Below are positions 12,270 through 23,930 of a stretch of 64,000 nucleotides of DNA, in pieces. Location: assembly GCA_016647705.1 (NCBI GenBank), contig CM028333.1, positions 29,052,743 through 29,116,742 on the forward strand, written 5' to 3'. This DNA comes from Eucommia ulmoides (lineage: Eukaryota > Streptophyta > Magnoliopsida > Garryales > Eucommiaceae). Made by a program: the position numbers and the translations under genes. The notes beneath the pieces are model-generated. The model saw only the letters and a list, made by a program, of their open reading frames with translations. It was not told where the DNA came from and ran no database searches. How positions within the stretch are numbered: the first letter of the stretch is position 1; every line of letters begins with the position of its first letter.

Positions 12270-13675
12270 TGATAGGTGTGATCTACCTATCTATATTCAA
12301 ACTGAACTAAGTTAGTTTTTGAGCATTTTTATAGTATTTTATTACGTTTTAATTAGTGTTTTTTTTTTGTATAAATCAGATGTGTGGGGTGAAAAGGTAG
12401 GAAAACGGAGCATAAACGATCAGATCGAACCAAGAACGATCGAAGAATGGTAGAAAAACAAGCACGGAGGCAAGATTCTGAAAAGAAGTCCACCGCTGCT
12501 GCGGTGAAAATACAGAGAGGGCCAATTCTTACTGGACATCCACCGCCGCGGCAATGAAACTACAGGATGGTCACCAAATCCACCGCTGACTTCACCGCCT
12601 AGGCGATTACTTAATCGACCAACTCACCATTGCAGCAGTCACCTCTGCACAGATTTAGATATTTTTTTAGATATTTTCTCTATTTAATCCCCTCGCATCT
12701 CCTCTCCTTTGATCCTCTTCGTCCATTAGATCCCCCTTAGGGCTTAGTATAGAATAGAAAGAAAGTGTGGGGAGTGCTCAAACAAATTCGAATGAGAAGA
12801 TTACCACGCGAAGAATGAGAAGCGATCGGTGAATGATTTTAGTAGCTAATCTTCGGATATCGGCTAAGTTCATCCGTTTTTCCTTTTATTTCTTAACTTC
12901 GATAGTTGTTTGAGCATGTTTAGCTCGGTTTTCAATGTATAAACGGTTATAACCATGAGTTAAACTTGGATTATCCATGGGATTAATATTATTTATAAAA
13001 ATGTAGTTTTGTTTGAGTTGTGTTTCTTTAATGATTGTTCTTCGCTATTTTTTATTGTGTTTGTCGTATTGTATGTTTATTATGTTTAGATAGATATATA
13101 GAGAATACGAGATTTGACACTCGGGAGAGGTAACCCCGGATTTGAACCAGGGCAAACATAATGCGACGATCCAATAACCCGGGAGGGAGTTGGATTATGT
13201 TCAATCAATGACGTTGGGGAAAGACTCACGTGACCTAGGGTCGTTAAGATGTTGAGGGGGACTTTTTCTTTGACGTGAAGTCATGTATTCCTTCGTCTTA
13301 CACTCGAGAGAGGTGGCGGGGGAGTTTACGAACTGAAATTGTCGAATAGGTCGAACGCCGTTATTGTAAACTGAACGAAATCAAACGCGTTTAAGTAAAT
13401 AAAGTTAATCCCTAGATAATCCATCCCCTAACTATCTCGTATTAGTATAATTAGTATAGATTAAATTTGGCTATATTAGTATTAGTATTAATTAATTAAA
13501 TATATTTTTTATCACCTAGATAAAATTAGGTTATGATAAACACGGTACTCGATAATAAGGACAACCAATCCCTGTGGACACGATACCCGATCTTAATGAT
13601 CCACTATATTAAAACTTGACCTTGTATGCATGCGAGTAGTCAATACGTGAGCGTGTAAAAAACGCTCATCGTATA
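12270..13675 (+). mobile_element. LTR-A copy 2, full length (1.41 kb)
   Basis: It starts TGATAGGTGT directly after a polypurine tract and ends just upstream of a primer site, so both borders are functionally marked. It has a palindrome array at 12,484-12,650, a TATTTAAT box at 12,681-12,688, two CTCGGGAGAGG-type blocks, and a terminal hairpin at 13,644-13,673. It sits between two internal regions, an LTR-internal-LTR-internal order that implies a shared LTR or unequal recombination between copies. Confidence 0.85.
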
Positions 13676-14044
13676 AGTTTTTGGCGCCATTGCCGGGGAT
13701 TGGATTGGATTATTATCGATATTGTGAGTAAATGACCCGATTTTACTTTAGGCATTTCTTTTGTATATAATTTTTGTTTTGTAGTTTTGTTTTTATTTCT
13801 TATGTAGGGTACTTGGAGATGTTAGATCGTCAGGTATTGATGCATTTCGTTTAATGGGATTCTGAGCCGTTTTATAATGCGTGGCCACGCACATAAGTCG
13901 GTGAGGCGTGTCGTTGACAGATCGAGCCGAACAAAGCAAAATCTCACTAAGCTTGAGGGTCTTCTGAGTATGTCGGGCTGAGGACATTAAATCACACGCT
14001 TCTTGGGAGGCAACCCAAGGTCAAAAATAAATTAAATCAATCAC
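13676..14044 (+). mobile_element. LARD internal region, copy 2, left part
   Basis: This continues from the primer site with the same sequence as 10,420-10,790 of copy 1. It is cut at ATCAC (14,040-14,044) by an inserted LTR; the identical ATCAC at 19,338-19,342 marks where it resumes. No coding region is seen. Confidence 0.75.
13682..13699 (+). other. Primer binding site matching tRNA-Asp
   Basis: TGGCGCCATTGCCGGGGA is complementary, with one mismatch, to the 3' end of plant tRNA-Asp (known to end in CCCCGGCAACGGCGCCA). It follows the LTR end by six bases. This primer choice is known from Athila-type and related plant Gypsy elements. Confidence 0.85.
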
Positions 14045-14458
14045 TATAAAACCCCGACCTCTGAATTATGCATGATTTAAGTCGCGTTTTAAAATATTCT
14101 GGAAATTACGGGGCTGATGGTGTTAACTTTGATGTAATTTTAAATTTGAGGGGTTAAATTCGTAAATTTTCAAACATTAAAAATTTTGAAATTGGGTAAA
14201 TTATGATTTAGCTAAACTGATGGTGTGTTAGTATAACTATCGCAAAAGCTTCTTTAAGAAGCTATTGAAAAAAAAAATGAGGGGAGAGGAGCCAGCCACT
14301 TGGGCTCCCTTTTTGTCAAATCATATATATATATCCATAGAAATGGGAGAAACGAAAGATGCATCCAGAAAACTTAGAGAGAGGGAAAATAACTGGTGGA
14401 AAGGAAAAGAAAGGGAAGAGAGAGAGAGGTTCGACCGCTGGTGGTTCGTCACTACTCC

Positions 14459-14460
<2 letters not shown>

Positions 14461-14507
<47 letters not shown>
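14461..14507. repeat. (TG)n microsatellite
   Basis: An uninterrupted 47-base TG run lies within a broader TG/GTGTGT-rich tract extending to about 15,000. Open frames across it encode only VCVCVC or HTHTHT repeats. Confidence 0.95.
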
Positions 14508-14510
<3 letters not shown>

Positions 14511-15959
14511 CCATTGTCTTTCATCCGTCAGTGGGTGTTTGGGTGATCGTCGTTGTCGCCGGTAAGTGGACGTGTAATTTCTCCGTTTGTTTCGATGCGA
14601 GTATGGGTGTGGGTTCGGTCATTCGTCGTTGTTCGTCAGTGAGTCGATATGTGTGTTCGATGTTTAGGGTCTCCATTTGTTTCGTTGTGTGTGTGTGTTC
14701 TGACTATGTTTGTGTGTGTACATCATCGCTCCGTCGCAAGTAGTGACGGTGGTGTAAGTTGGTGTGTCAACGGTGGACGTTTTTGCGCGGGTGCCGCCGG
14801 TAGGCTTGGGCTGCCGGTGATCATCAGGGTGTGTTGTGTGTGCATGGTGGTGTATGTGTATGTGATCATCTCCGACAGTGGAAAGTTAGAGAAAGAGAGA
14901 GATGTCGTGTGTGTGTTCTGCCATTTTTGTGTGGTGGTTGTTTGTACGTTCTGTGTATGATCAGTGTACTATGTGTGTCTGTGTGTTCTGAATGTGTGGG
15001 TGTGCCGTCGCCAATTTTAGGCATGTGGGTGGTCAGTCGTCGACCGGTTGTAAGGGCTTGTGTGTTGTGTTGGCAACCAGAAGCAGAAGAGAGAGATAGT
15101 GGAAGGAGGTCGGTGGGCTGAACCGGAAAACAGAAACAGAACGGGAATTGAAGGGCATTCGTCGCGAGGGTAGAACTTCTGGGAGTAGAGCTGGGTAATG
15201 TTCACCGTGGCAGTGGCTGAAAACATAACCGAAACAGCAAACAAAAGCAGGAAAAAGAAACGGGAAAAAGAAAAGAAAAAAGGAAGAAGGGAAAATGGGA
15301 AAATTACACAAACCACCCCACAAAAACAAATATAAAATCCAATCTTGAAACTGACGGAAAAATTCAAAAAAAAGGTAGCATTTCGAATTTCTTTAATATA
15401 TGTATTTAATTGTCTAAATTGAAATGTCGATAGGAAATAGTTAGACCGTTTACATGAATAAATTCGATATCGTAAATTTCATAATAAAGCGCGGGGAAAA
15501 GGAAATTACGAAATTTAGGGACTATAATTCATGATTAAGTTATGTTTACATAAAATATTAATTTAGGCCGCGTCCCTATTAGGTTTGCAGGCACCTGAGT
15601 ACCGGTAGAGGATAGTGGTAAGAGTTTACGGAAACGGATATTCAGGTGAGTATACTGTCTTCTTGCCAAATCTATTTTCAAATATATGATTGAAAATGTG
15701 TTTACTTAAAAACTGAACGCATTTATAACTTATATAGATCAAGCAATTTTGGGTGATTTGGAAATGTGGTTTTCACTGGTTTTTAAAGATAATGGAAACA
15801 AATGATTTGTTAAATCTAATTGGTTTTAAAAGACGATGGAAAAATGATATTTCGATTAAATCGGTTTTGGAGATAGATGTTGATATTATTGATTTGTAGT
15901 TTGATGATATTGTTATTGTTTTATCGATGCTAATCATCCATTCCATCTCAATACATGCT

Positions 15960-17506
15960 TTGATCAAAAGAAGTATTCCATTATCAGCGAACCCAATAAA
16001 CATATAGCATTAATGCATACAAAATGGTTGGAACACATACCTAGGGAATAAGACTTATTCCCTACTGTTCACCTGACGAGAAATTCCTCTTCACCACTAT
16101 CATGTCGGAATGAAAATTGTGGCGGTTGCAAAAAGTGCGGCGATAATGCCGAAGCGGTCGCACATGAACCTGTGGATTTGATCTGGCGCACACACTAATC
16201 ACAACGTTTCAACAAAATATCAACAATGTAGCATGCAATTTTGTTTCACACAATTTAACAATCCAAATAAACTAAGTTATCACCAAAAGTCAAACCAAAA
16301 TCCCAAAGTGATAAAGAAAATTGCGAAAATGGGGTTGAAAATTAATTTGTGGTGGATGATTTGGGGTGGAAATCACAAATTTTGGTAATAGAAGGATGAT
16401 TTTTAAGTATTGGAACGGTTTGGAAGTGAGGTTTTAGAGAGAAAGTGGAGGTTTTTGGGGAAGGAGCCTTGCGATTTCAATTTTTAAACGAACGGGGGAT
16501 TTTGAACTGCAGAAGGTCCACCGCTTAGGCGGTGGAGCCCTTTTTTAAAAGAAAACCTTTATGACGTTAATCCGCCTAGGCGGTGGTTTTTTCGCCTAAG
16601 CGAATTTACACCAGTGTGAAAACTCAGCTAATTGCACTATTTTCGCCTAGGCAGTGGTTTCTCCGCCTAGGCGGTGGAGCGTGTTTTGAAAATTTGTTGC
16701 ATCCTGTATTTTTACCGCTTAAGCGGTGGGCCGTTTTTGCGAAAAAACACACAACCTGCATTTTTACCGCTTAAGCGGTGGTTCACCACTTAGGCGGTGG
16801 GGATGCAGCTCCTTCTTTCATGTTTTTCTCAAATTTTCAAAATACGGCTCTACCCCGTACGTTTCATTTCGCTTGTTCAACGTGTTTAAATTTAAAATAC
16901 TTCCCCAAGCGTCCACATTCCTAAATTCACTTCCGAACACGTTCTGAAGCCATGCCGGCTTCCAAAAAGAATAAATAATAAAATAAATAGTAACAAAAAT
17001 TGGGTAATTTAATACCCTGAGTTTCATTTCAAAAATATTTGCGCTTGCTTTACCATCCCCAACTGGACTTTTGTGTTACTAAGTATTTTTCACCAAAATT
17101 CCCCATAGACAAGGAATTTGGGCTCAAATGCTTAGTCGGATCAAGATCATGGCTTGAAGTCGGCTTCTCATCTCAGTTCTTATCATTTGCAATAAGCTCA
17201 ATCTCAGGATTAAGAATTTAGAATTCCAATCTTCTTCATCATTTCTCGCACTGGTTGATCTTATTTAAAAATAAAAATTAAAAACAAAACAAAAATAAAT
17301 GTCAGGATTAACAATCGACCACTTAGTCGCAATATCAACTTAAAATTCACACTAATCCCCGGCAACGGCCCCAAAAACTTGGTACGTTAACGGGACTAGA
17401 ATACGATACATTTGCTTTTCCTATTTAAAACTTAAGTCCTAAGTCGTTACCGCGTATTTTTGGCAATATTCAATAAAATTCACATTAATCCCCGGCAACG
17501 GCGCCA
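15960..17506 (-). mobile_element. LTR-A element internal region (minus), with extra palindrome array
   Basis: Internal sequence belonging to the LTR at 17,513-18,970, read leftward from its primer site. A perfect tRNA-Asp site lies at 17,489-17,506; a near copy of it (one base changed) lies about 135 bp further left. No coding capacity is seen. At 16,513-16,805 there are seven tightly spaced palindromes of the LTR-A type, so palindromes are not confined to LTRs in this copy. The left border near 15,960 is approximate; no 3' LTR is present there. Confidence 0.6.
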
Positions 17507-17512
17507 AAAACT

Positions 17513-18970
17513 TGGTAGCGCGCTAAATGCGCCGCTACTTACTCTCGCAAGTATACGAGGTCTAAGTTTTAATATAGTAGATCTTGAAAATCGGATATCG
17601 TTCCCACAGAGAAAAGTGTGAATAATTGAATATCGCAATTGACGTAGTCTCATGTTATCTTGACGACGAAAGACATGAATTAAAATTAAACTAATCTAAA
17701 CTACAATTAGTGGGTTAATCTTAACTAAGTTTATTAATTAGGGATTGATTTCATTCACTTAATACATGTTTGATTTCATTTAGTTAACAATAACGGAGTT
17801 TAGGTATCCGACAATCTCGGTTCGTAAACTCCTTTGCCACCTCTTCTGAGTATAAGACGGGGGAATATGCGACTTCGTGTCAATAAAGAGGTCCCCCTCA
17901 ATGTCTTAATGACTCTAGGCCGCATGAGTCTTGACCCAACATCATCAATTGCACACTAACTAACGCCCTCCCGGGTCATTAGGTAGTAACGATGTGTTTA
18001 CCCTAGTCCGAATCCAGGGTTACCTCTCCCGAGTGTCAAACCCTAGATTCTCAAATCCAACCCTAATACCATAACAAGCATATTAAGATCGTCTTCAAAT
18101 GATAAACACAATCAGACTTAAAAGCAACAACCTTTAAAGACACATATATTAAATCAAACGAGTATTTACACAACTACACTTTTCCCTAAGTAATCTCTAA
18201 ATTACACTAACATGTTCTTAGCCAATACAACAATAAATCAAGAGTAGATCATCAATATCAATAATAAACATTAAATACAAAGATGGAAACAATGGAAGAA
18301 AAGCCAAATCTCAAAGTAGAGTAGTCCGCTTCCGCCAAAGAACAATCCTCCCGAGCTCCCTCTTCTCCGTTGATGAACTTCCTCTTATAGCTCTTCAAGG
18401 GTTGGCCAAGAACACCTCCTAAACTTATCTAATCTACTTCCTAAATTACCTAACCTAACTAAGGTGGAAGAGAGCTCTCAAGAACAACCAAGCCCTCTCT
18501 CTAACTTCTATGGATTTTTGAGGTTTTGGTGGAGAAAGGGGTTAAAAAGAGGGATTTTGAAAATATCTTCAAAATATCTAAAAATAGATATTTCTGTGCA
18601 GAGTGTCACCGCCTAAGAGGTGGTTCACCGCTTAGGCAGTGGCTTAAGTCGGTTAAGTTTCTGTCGGATCTTCGCCTAGGCGGTGGATGCTGGCATAACA
18701 TTCTGATCTTTTCTCGCCTAGGCGGTGGTTCAGCCCTTCAGCACTCCAACATTCTGCCTCTTTTCTGCCTAGGCAGTGGTCTTCATTCACCGAAACTTTA
18801 TTTTTCACATTTTGTTCACCGTTTCTCCACCGTTTTCACTTGTTTATCGCCCTTTAATGTCCCTTCACCTGTTTTAGACTAAAACAAACTAAAACACAAT
18901 TAAATATAACTAAAACGCTTGAAAACTAACAAATTCGATTTAGAAATAGATAGATTTTTCATACCTATCA
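17513..18970 (-). mobile_element. LTR-A copy 3, full length (1.46 kb)
   Basis: In element sense this runs TGATAGG...GCGCTACCA, followed by six bases and a perfect tRNA-Asp primer site, so it is a 5' LTR. It carries palindromes at about 18,605-18,780 and a terminal hairpin with GTAGCG/CGCTAC arms (17,515-17,538). It lies inside the chromovirus-like LTR. Confidence 0.85.
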
Positions 18971-19337
18971 CTTAGAATGTATTATTATTTTAAAAATATT
19001 TTACTAAAAAGGCAGTACAGTCGCAGGTGAAATAACTAGGAGTCGGTCCCCTAATGGCACTAGGTAGAATCTGGAAATACGATAGTGAGGAAGTTTCTTG
19101 GAGATTCTTTTGAGGCAAAGTAATGAGAGGTTTTGGGTTTTGTATCTTTGTAGTTATAAAAAAAATTGTAGGGACGGGTGTGTCCCCAATTAGAGTGTGT
19201 ATATATTTGTATGATCTGCTTTGTGATCGTGTATTTATACATATATGTTGTCGTCTATAGTGGTTTGTCATTCTGGTGAGGTCGTGTCGACGTCACGCAG
19301 GCCCCAGGGTGATGGGTGTCCGGGGTAAGGCGTAACA

Positions 19338-20739
19338 ATCACCGCCGAATTCATTCGGAGGCAAGATTCTCTCGCCTCCCAGGTACATGTTCTAAACCCC
19401 CTTCATCAGCATGTTATACTTCATATGTTAAGAATGATAATTGGGTCACTGAGAACACTGTTCGTTTCAAGTTTGGCAGTGATGTGTAGGATATTAGTAT
19501 ATTTTATTATTTTACCGTATTGTATGTATGTTTAGAATAGAATGTTTTCGTGTTGTTGTTGTATGCATGCTGAGTTTCGCGTTCATCTGGACCGTTACCC
19601 GATGATGATATTACCTCCTGGTTGTTTTCGAGGTCAAGGGTAATACCCATGCATGTGTGTTCTGTGTGCTTGACAATGCGTTTTGGTGAAAATTGTTGTA
19701 GATCTTAATTTGCACGAGCACATAGACTCAATGTATTTCTATTCAATTGACTTGAGGTAAATTATCGATTAGCCAAACTCATGACAAATTAAGAATTCTA
19801 GAACCTGATTAAGGGAAAGCTTGAGGTGAAATCTTAGGCAAGGTAGTTCAGGAGACGTGATTTAGGCATTCGTTTTTATCGCTTGAGCCTTTGAAGCCTA
19901 CCTTGTAACATGTTTATCCCTCGTTACCCTGTCGAAGCCTAAATTCCAATTCAATTCTGAACACATAAGAAAATACCCTAGCCAGTTGATCTTTTTCTAA
20001 ACCTATATCGCTGAATTAAAGGCACATTTGAGTGAATCAAGTTAGCATTCATATATGCTACTTGGTGTGAACGGTTGGGTTTAGGGAAAACTTCGGATTG
20101 GTTCGGTATTAGTATATTCACTTGTCATTTTCTTAATCCTTTTTGCACACTCCTAAAATTGTGGAAATGTGAATAAGTTTGGGGGTATGTTACTTAATCC
20201 TTTTTGCACACCCCTAAAATTGTAGAAATTCGAATAAGTTTAGGGGGGTGTTATGTGCCTAAAAAAAATTCTTTTCTTTTGACAAGTGAGTACGTCGGTC
20301 TTAAAATTAATTGTTTGGGATTGTTTCCAATCTATCTATAGGGGTTCAAGAGTGAATGTGCCAAGCATTGAGCCTTGGGTAACGTTAAGTTAACAACGTT
20401 AACCCGTTTTCTCTTCCGAAATACCCTTGGCCAAATATTCCAAAACTGAACCAAGACCTTTTGATCTTTTTGAACTTCCAAACCTACATTAGTGGAGAGT
20501 AGACCCCAATCAGGCATATAGAAATCCTAGTCCTATACGGTCTAAGTCATGAGTTTCGTAGGTGGATAATCCAATCTGGTCATGGATAGTTATATTATTG
20601 AATCTCGCACAATCAATTTTACAGGATCTAGAATGGCGTTCACCATTATTGAATGTCGAAATTCTATAACACCAAATGGTGTGTTTTATTGCCTGAACTG
20701 GAAATGATTGGCTGTTGTTGAGGGAAAATGACTTGGTCC
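19338..20739 (+). mobile_element. LARD internal region, copy 2, right part
   Basis: This resumes the internal region interrupted at 14,044 and parallels 10,790-12,130 of copy 1, including the TAACGTT/AACGTTA inverted repeat at 20,380-20,401. It stops about 140 bp before the expected polypurine tract and joins abruptly to a reverse-oriented LTR-A piece. A direct duplication of about 65 bp occurs at 20,130-20,260 (CCTTTTTGCACAC...AATAAGTTT). Confidence 0.7.
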
Positions 20740-21757
20740 ATAGAATAAGTCCTCCTCAACGTCTTAACGACCCTAGGTCACGAAAGTCTTGCCCTAACAT
20801 CGTTGATTGCACACAATCCAACTCCCTCCTGAGTTATTGGGTCATCGCGTTGTGTTTACCCTAGTCCGAATCCTTGGTTACCTCTCCTGAGTGTCAAACC
20901 CCGTATTCTCGATATATCTATCCAATCATAATAAACATACAATACGGCAAACACAATCAAAAATAGCGAAGAACAATCATTAAAGAAACACAACTCAAAC
21001 AAAACTACATTTTTATAAATAATATTAATCCCATAGATAATCCAAGTTTAACTCATGGTCATAACTGTTTATACATTGAAAATCGAGCTAAACATGATCA
21101 AACAACTATCGAAGTTAAGAAATAAAAGGAAAAATGGATTAACTTAGCCGATATCCAAAGATTAGCCGCTAAAACCGTTCACCGATCACTTATCCTTCTC
21201 TGCGTGGTAATCTTCTCCTTCGGATTTGTTTGACCACTCCCCATACTCTCTCTCTATTCTATACTTAGCCCTAAGGGGGCTCTAATGGTCAAAGAGGAAC
21301 GAAGGAGAGGAGAGGGGATTAAATAGAGAAAATATCTCAAAAAATATCTAAATTTGTGCAGAGGTGACCACCGTGGCGGTGAGTAGGTCGGTTAAGTAAT
21401 CGCCCAGGCTGTGAAGTCAGTTGTGGATTTGGTGACCATCTTGCAGTTTCACCATCGCGGCGGTGGATGTCCAGCAAGAATTTTCCCTCTCTACATTTTC
21501 ACTGCCACGGCGAAGGTCTGACTCAGCGGCGGTGGGCTTCTTTTCATAATCTTGCCTCCGTGCTTGTTTTTCTACTATTCTTCGATCGTTCTTGGTTCGA
21601 TCAGATCGTTTATGATCTGTTTTCCTACATTTTCACCCCACACACCTGATTTATACAAAAAGAATAAAAACTAATTAAAATATAATAAAATACTATAAAA
21701 ACACTCGAAAACTAACTTAATTTGGTTTGGAAATAGATAGGTAGATCATATCTATCA
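20740..21757 (-). mobile_element. LTR-A fragment (5' part only), reverse orientation
   Basis: In element sense this is TGATAGATATG.. through the palindrome array (21,365-21,540) and a TATTTAAT box (21,318-21,325 on the complement), down to the GTTGAGG.GGACTT block where it is cut. GACAT (21,758-21,762) follows its outer end and also precedes the fragment at 9,983, consistent with a target duplication of the whole cluster. Confidence 0.75.
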
Positions 21758-23930
21758 GACATCGTCTACAGGACCCAAAAACGGGGAAAGGTCAGGTGAT
21801 AGCGGATCAATTGGCTAGTTGTCCAGCCAAAATAGATTACCAGTCCCTTGAAATGCTATTTCTTGATGAGTCAATTCATGCGGTGGAGGAAGAAAATAAG
21901 GAAACAATCTAGAAAATATATTTCGATGGAGCCCTGAACTCTTGAGGAGCTGGAATTGGAGTCATTCTTGTTTCTCCAAGCAAGCAACATTATCCAATGG
22001 CTTCCAAGTTGAAATTCCAGAGCACCAATAACTGAGCCAAGTAAGAAGCATGTATTTTGGGGCTCTAGTTGGCCATTGACATGAAAATCAAAAAGTTGCT
22101 AGTGTTCAGGAATTAAGAGCTGATAATCAATCAGGTAATGGATAAGTATGCCATGAGAGATCCGACTTTGGTAGCCTATAATAATCACCTCCTAGAGTTA
22201 TGAGAGAAGTTTATGATAATTTGAATTTGAAAGCATACCGAGGTTTAAAAATGTCTTTGTCGATTCCTTAGCTACCTTGGCATCTATGATCTCTATTACC
22301 CAGGAGGAGGATAATATCATTCCAGTGGCAATTCGAGTTCAGCATTGACTGGCTCACTATTTCTAGATTGAACCTAAATCTATCAAGGATCCTTGGTACT
22401 ACAATGTAAATAACTTTTTAAAGAATCGGGAGTACCTAGAAGGAGCATTGAGTGTTGATCAAAGGACCCTCCGAAGATTAGTAAGCCAATTCTTCTTGAG
22501 GAGGGAGACTCTATATAAGTGTTCCCCTAACTTGGGTTTGGTGAGGGATGTTGGAACTAAAGAATCCATCTAGTTAATGAAAGAAGTCCATGGTGGCATA
22601 TGTGGACCTCCTATGAGCGGCTTCATGCTCGCGAAGAAGATCTTGAGAACTGGACATTTCTGGCTAATAATGGAAAGCGATTGTGTGTAATTTGTTCGAG
22701 GATGCCATAAGTGTCAGATCCATGGCGACCAAATCCATGTCCCCCATTCGCAACTTTATTGCTTGGTAGCCTCGTGGCCTTTCCCGATGTAGGGTATGGA
22801 CGTCATTGAAGAAATCACCCCTAATGCATCGAGTAGTCACCGCTACATCCTGGTGGCGATCGATTACTTTACCAAGTAGGTGGAGGTTGTCTCTCTGGCC
22901 TGAGTAACTCAATAGACAATATCTTGATTCATCAAAGAAAATATCATATCGAGATACGGTTCGCTAAAAGTGTTAATAGCCAACAACCCCAAAAACCTAA
23001 AGGGTTCAAAAATACAAGAAATTTGTCAACATTTCAAAATCGAGCACAGGAACTCAGCACCTTACCGTCCAAAGATGAATTAAGCAGTAAAAGTCGTCAA
23101 TAAAAATATAAAGAAAATCCTCCAGAAGATGATCGATAACTATAAAGAGTAGGATGACATGTTGTTGTATGCTTTGATGTCTTACCGAAATTTAGTCTGA
23201 ACTTCGAGAAGGCCAACCCCCTACTCTCTAGTCTAGAGCACATAAGCGGCAATACCAGCTAAGGTGGAAATCCTATCTCTATGAGTGTTCATGAAGACTG
23301 AGCTCGATGAAACTAAATGGGTACAGCAGAGGTTAGACCAACTTTGCCTAGTCAATGAAAAGCAATTGAGAACGATATGCCATGGGCAATGTTAACGACA
23401 AAGAATTACCAGAGCTCATGACAAGCGGGTTAGACCCAAAGTCTTCAGGGCCGATGAGTTGGTGTTGAAGAAAATATTTTCTTTCCAAGATGAAGCCAAG
23501 GGCAAGTTCACCCCAAATTGGGAAGGTCCTTTCGTTGTTCACAAAGCCTTGAGCGGTGGAGAGCTGATTCTCTAGGAAATGGATGGTGATGTATTTCTCG
23601 AGCCTCTGAACTCAGATTTTGTAAAACAAGTATATATATATATATATATATATATTTCCTAATAAAGTTCTTTGTATTGTAAGTAAGTTGTTTTGAGTGT
23701 AACTATTTGTCTCCTAAAAAAAATCCCAGACTCTGAGCTGCCAGGCGATGAGGGAAAAAGAGAAAAATAAAATAAGTGTGGCCCGAATATGGTAAAAACT
23801 CGAAAAATCACCATAAAAAAATGTAAGGACCATAGCAGGATACAAAACCACCAACTATGCAAAAAGCGTTGGTGCAAAAAAGTGGTAAAAAAAAAAAGTA
23901 GATCTCCCAGGGGTCCCTTGTAAGAATACC
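21758..23930 (+). pseudogene. Tat/Ogre-type Gypsy relic, block 3: RNase H, integrase, start of 3' UTR
   Basis: The frame left at 9,982 resumes as DIVYRTQK..GKGQVIADQLA. It is followed by a second RNase H-like stretch (YFDGALNS near 21,925; VDSLATLAS near 22,260) and an integrase with the CHKCQ zinc motif near 22,710, GMDVIEEITPNASSSHRYI and AIDYFTK around 22,800-22,880, SAPYRPKMN near 23,060 and GKFTPNWEGPF near 23,500. The polyprotein ends about 23,620 with LEPLNSDFVK. Many stops are present. An (AT)n run lies at 23,631-23,653, followed by non-coding 3' UTR cut at 23,930 and resuming at 30,771. Confidence 0.8.

Larger units (their letters stand above)
14045..19337 (+). mobile_element. Chromovirus-like solo LTR, itself interrupted
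   Basis: The outer ends read TATAAAACCCCG and GGCGTAACA and are flanked by a perfect 5-bp duplication, ATCAC. The start resembles the TGTAAAACCCCG start of Tekay/Del chromovirus LTRs with TG changed to TA. The left portion (14,045 to about 15,950) contains a long TG-rich stretch and the right portion is 18,971-19,337. The interior is occupied by a later minus-strand LTR-A element (about 15,960-18,970). Open frames here consist of low-complexity repeats and are not genes. The lineage is inferred from end sequences only. Confidence 0.6.

Noticed and set aside
13648..13668. GC-rich hairpin resembling a rho-independent terminator
   Set aside because: It lies at the end of a eukaryotic LTR beside the primer site; no bacterial context.
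14265..14960. Several overlapping open frames of 60-100 codons on both strands
   Set aside because: They follow a (TG)n microsatellite and TG-rich LTR sequence; the products are VCVC or HTHT repeats.
15017..15367. 116-codon minus-strand open frame with hydrophobic FFFS runs
   Set aside because: Reverse of a purine-rich LTR stretch; low complexity and no neighbours supporting a gene.
16513..16805. Regularly spaced palindromes, possible CRISPR array
   Set aside because: Plant nuclear context, repeats not identical, spacers not uniform, no cas genes; the same motifs recur in LTRs.
17489..17506. Sequence identical to the 3' end of tRNA-Asp, a possible tRNA gene
   Set aside because: Only the last 18 bases match; no cloverleaf precedes it. 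It is the retroelement primer site next to an LTR.
18526..18882. 118-codon plus-strand open frame
   Set aside because: Same reason: antisense of an LTR-A array, with repeated GGS-like residues from the palindromes.
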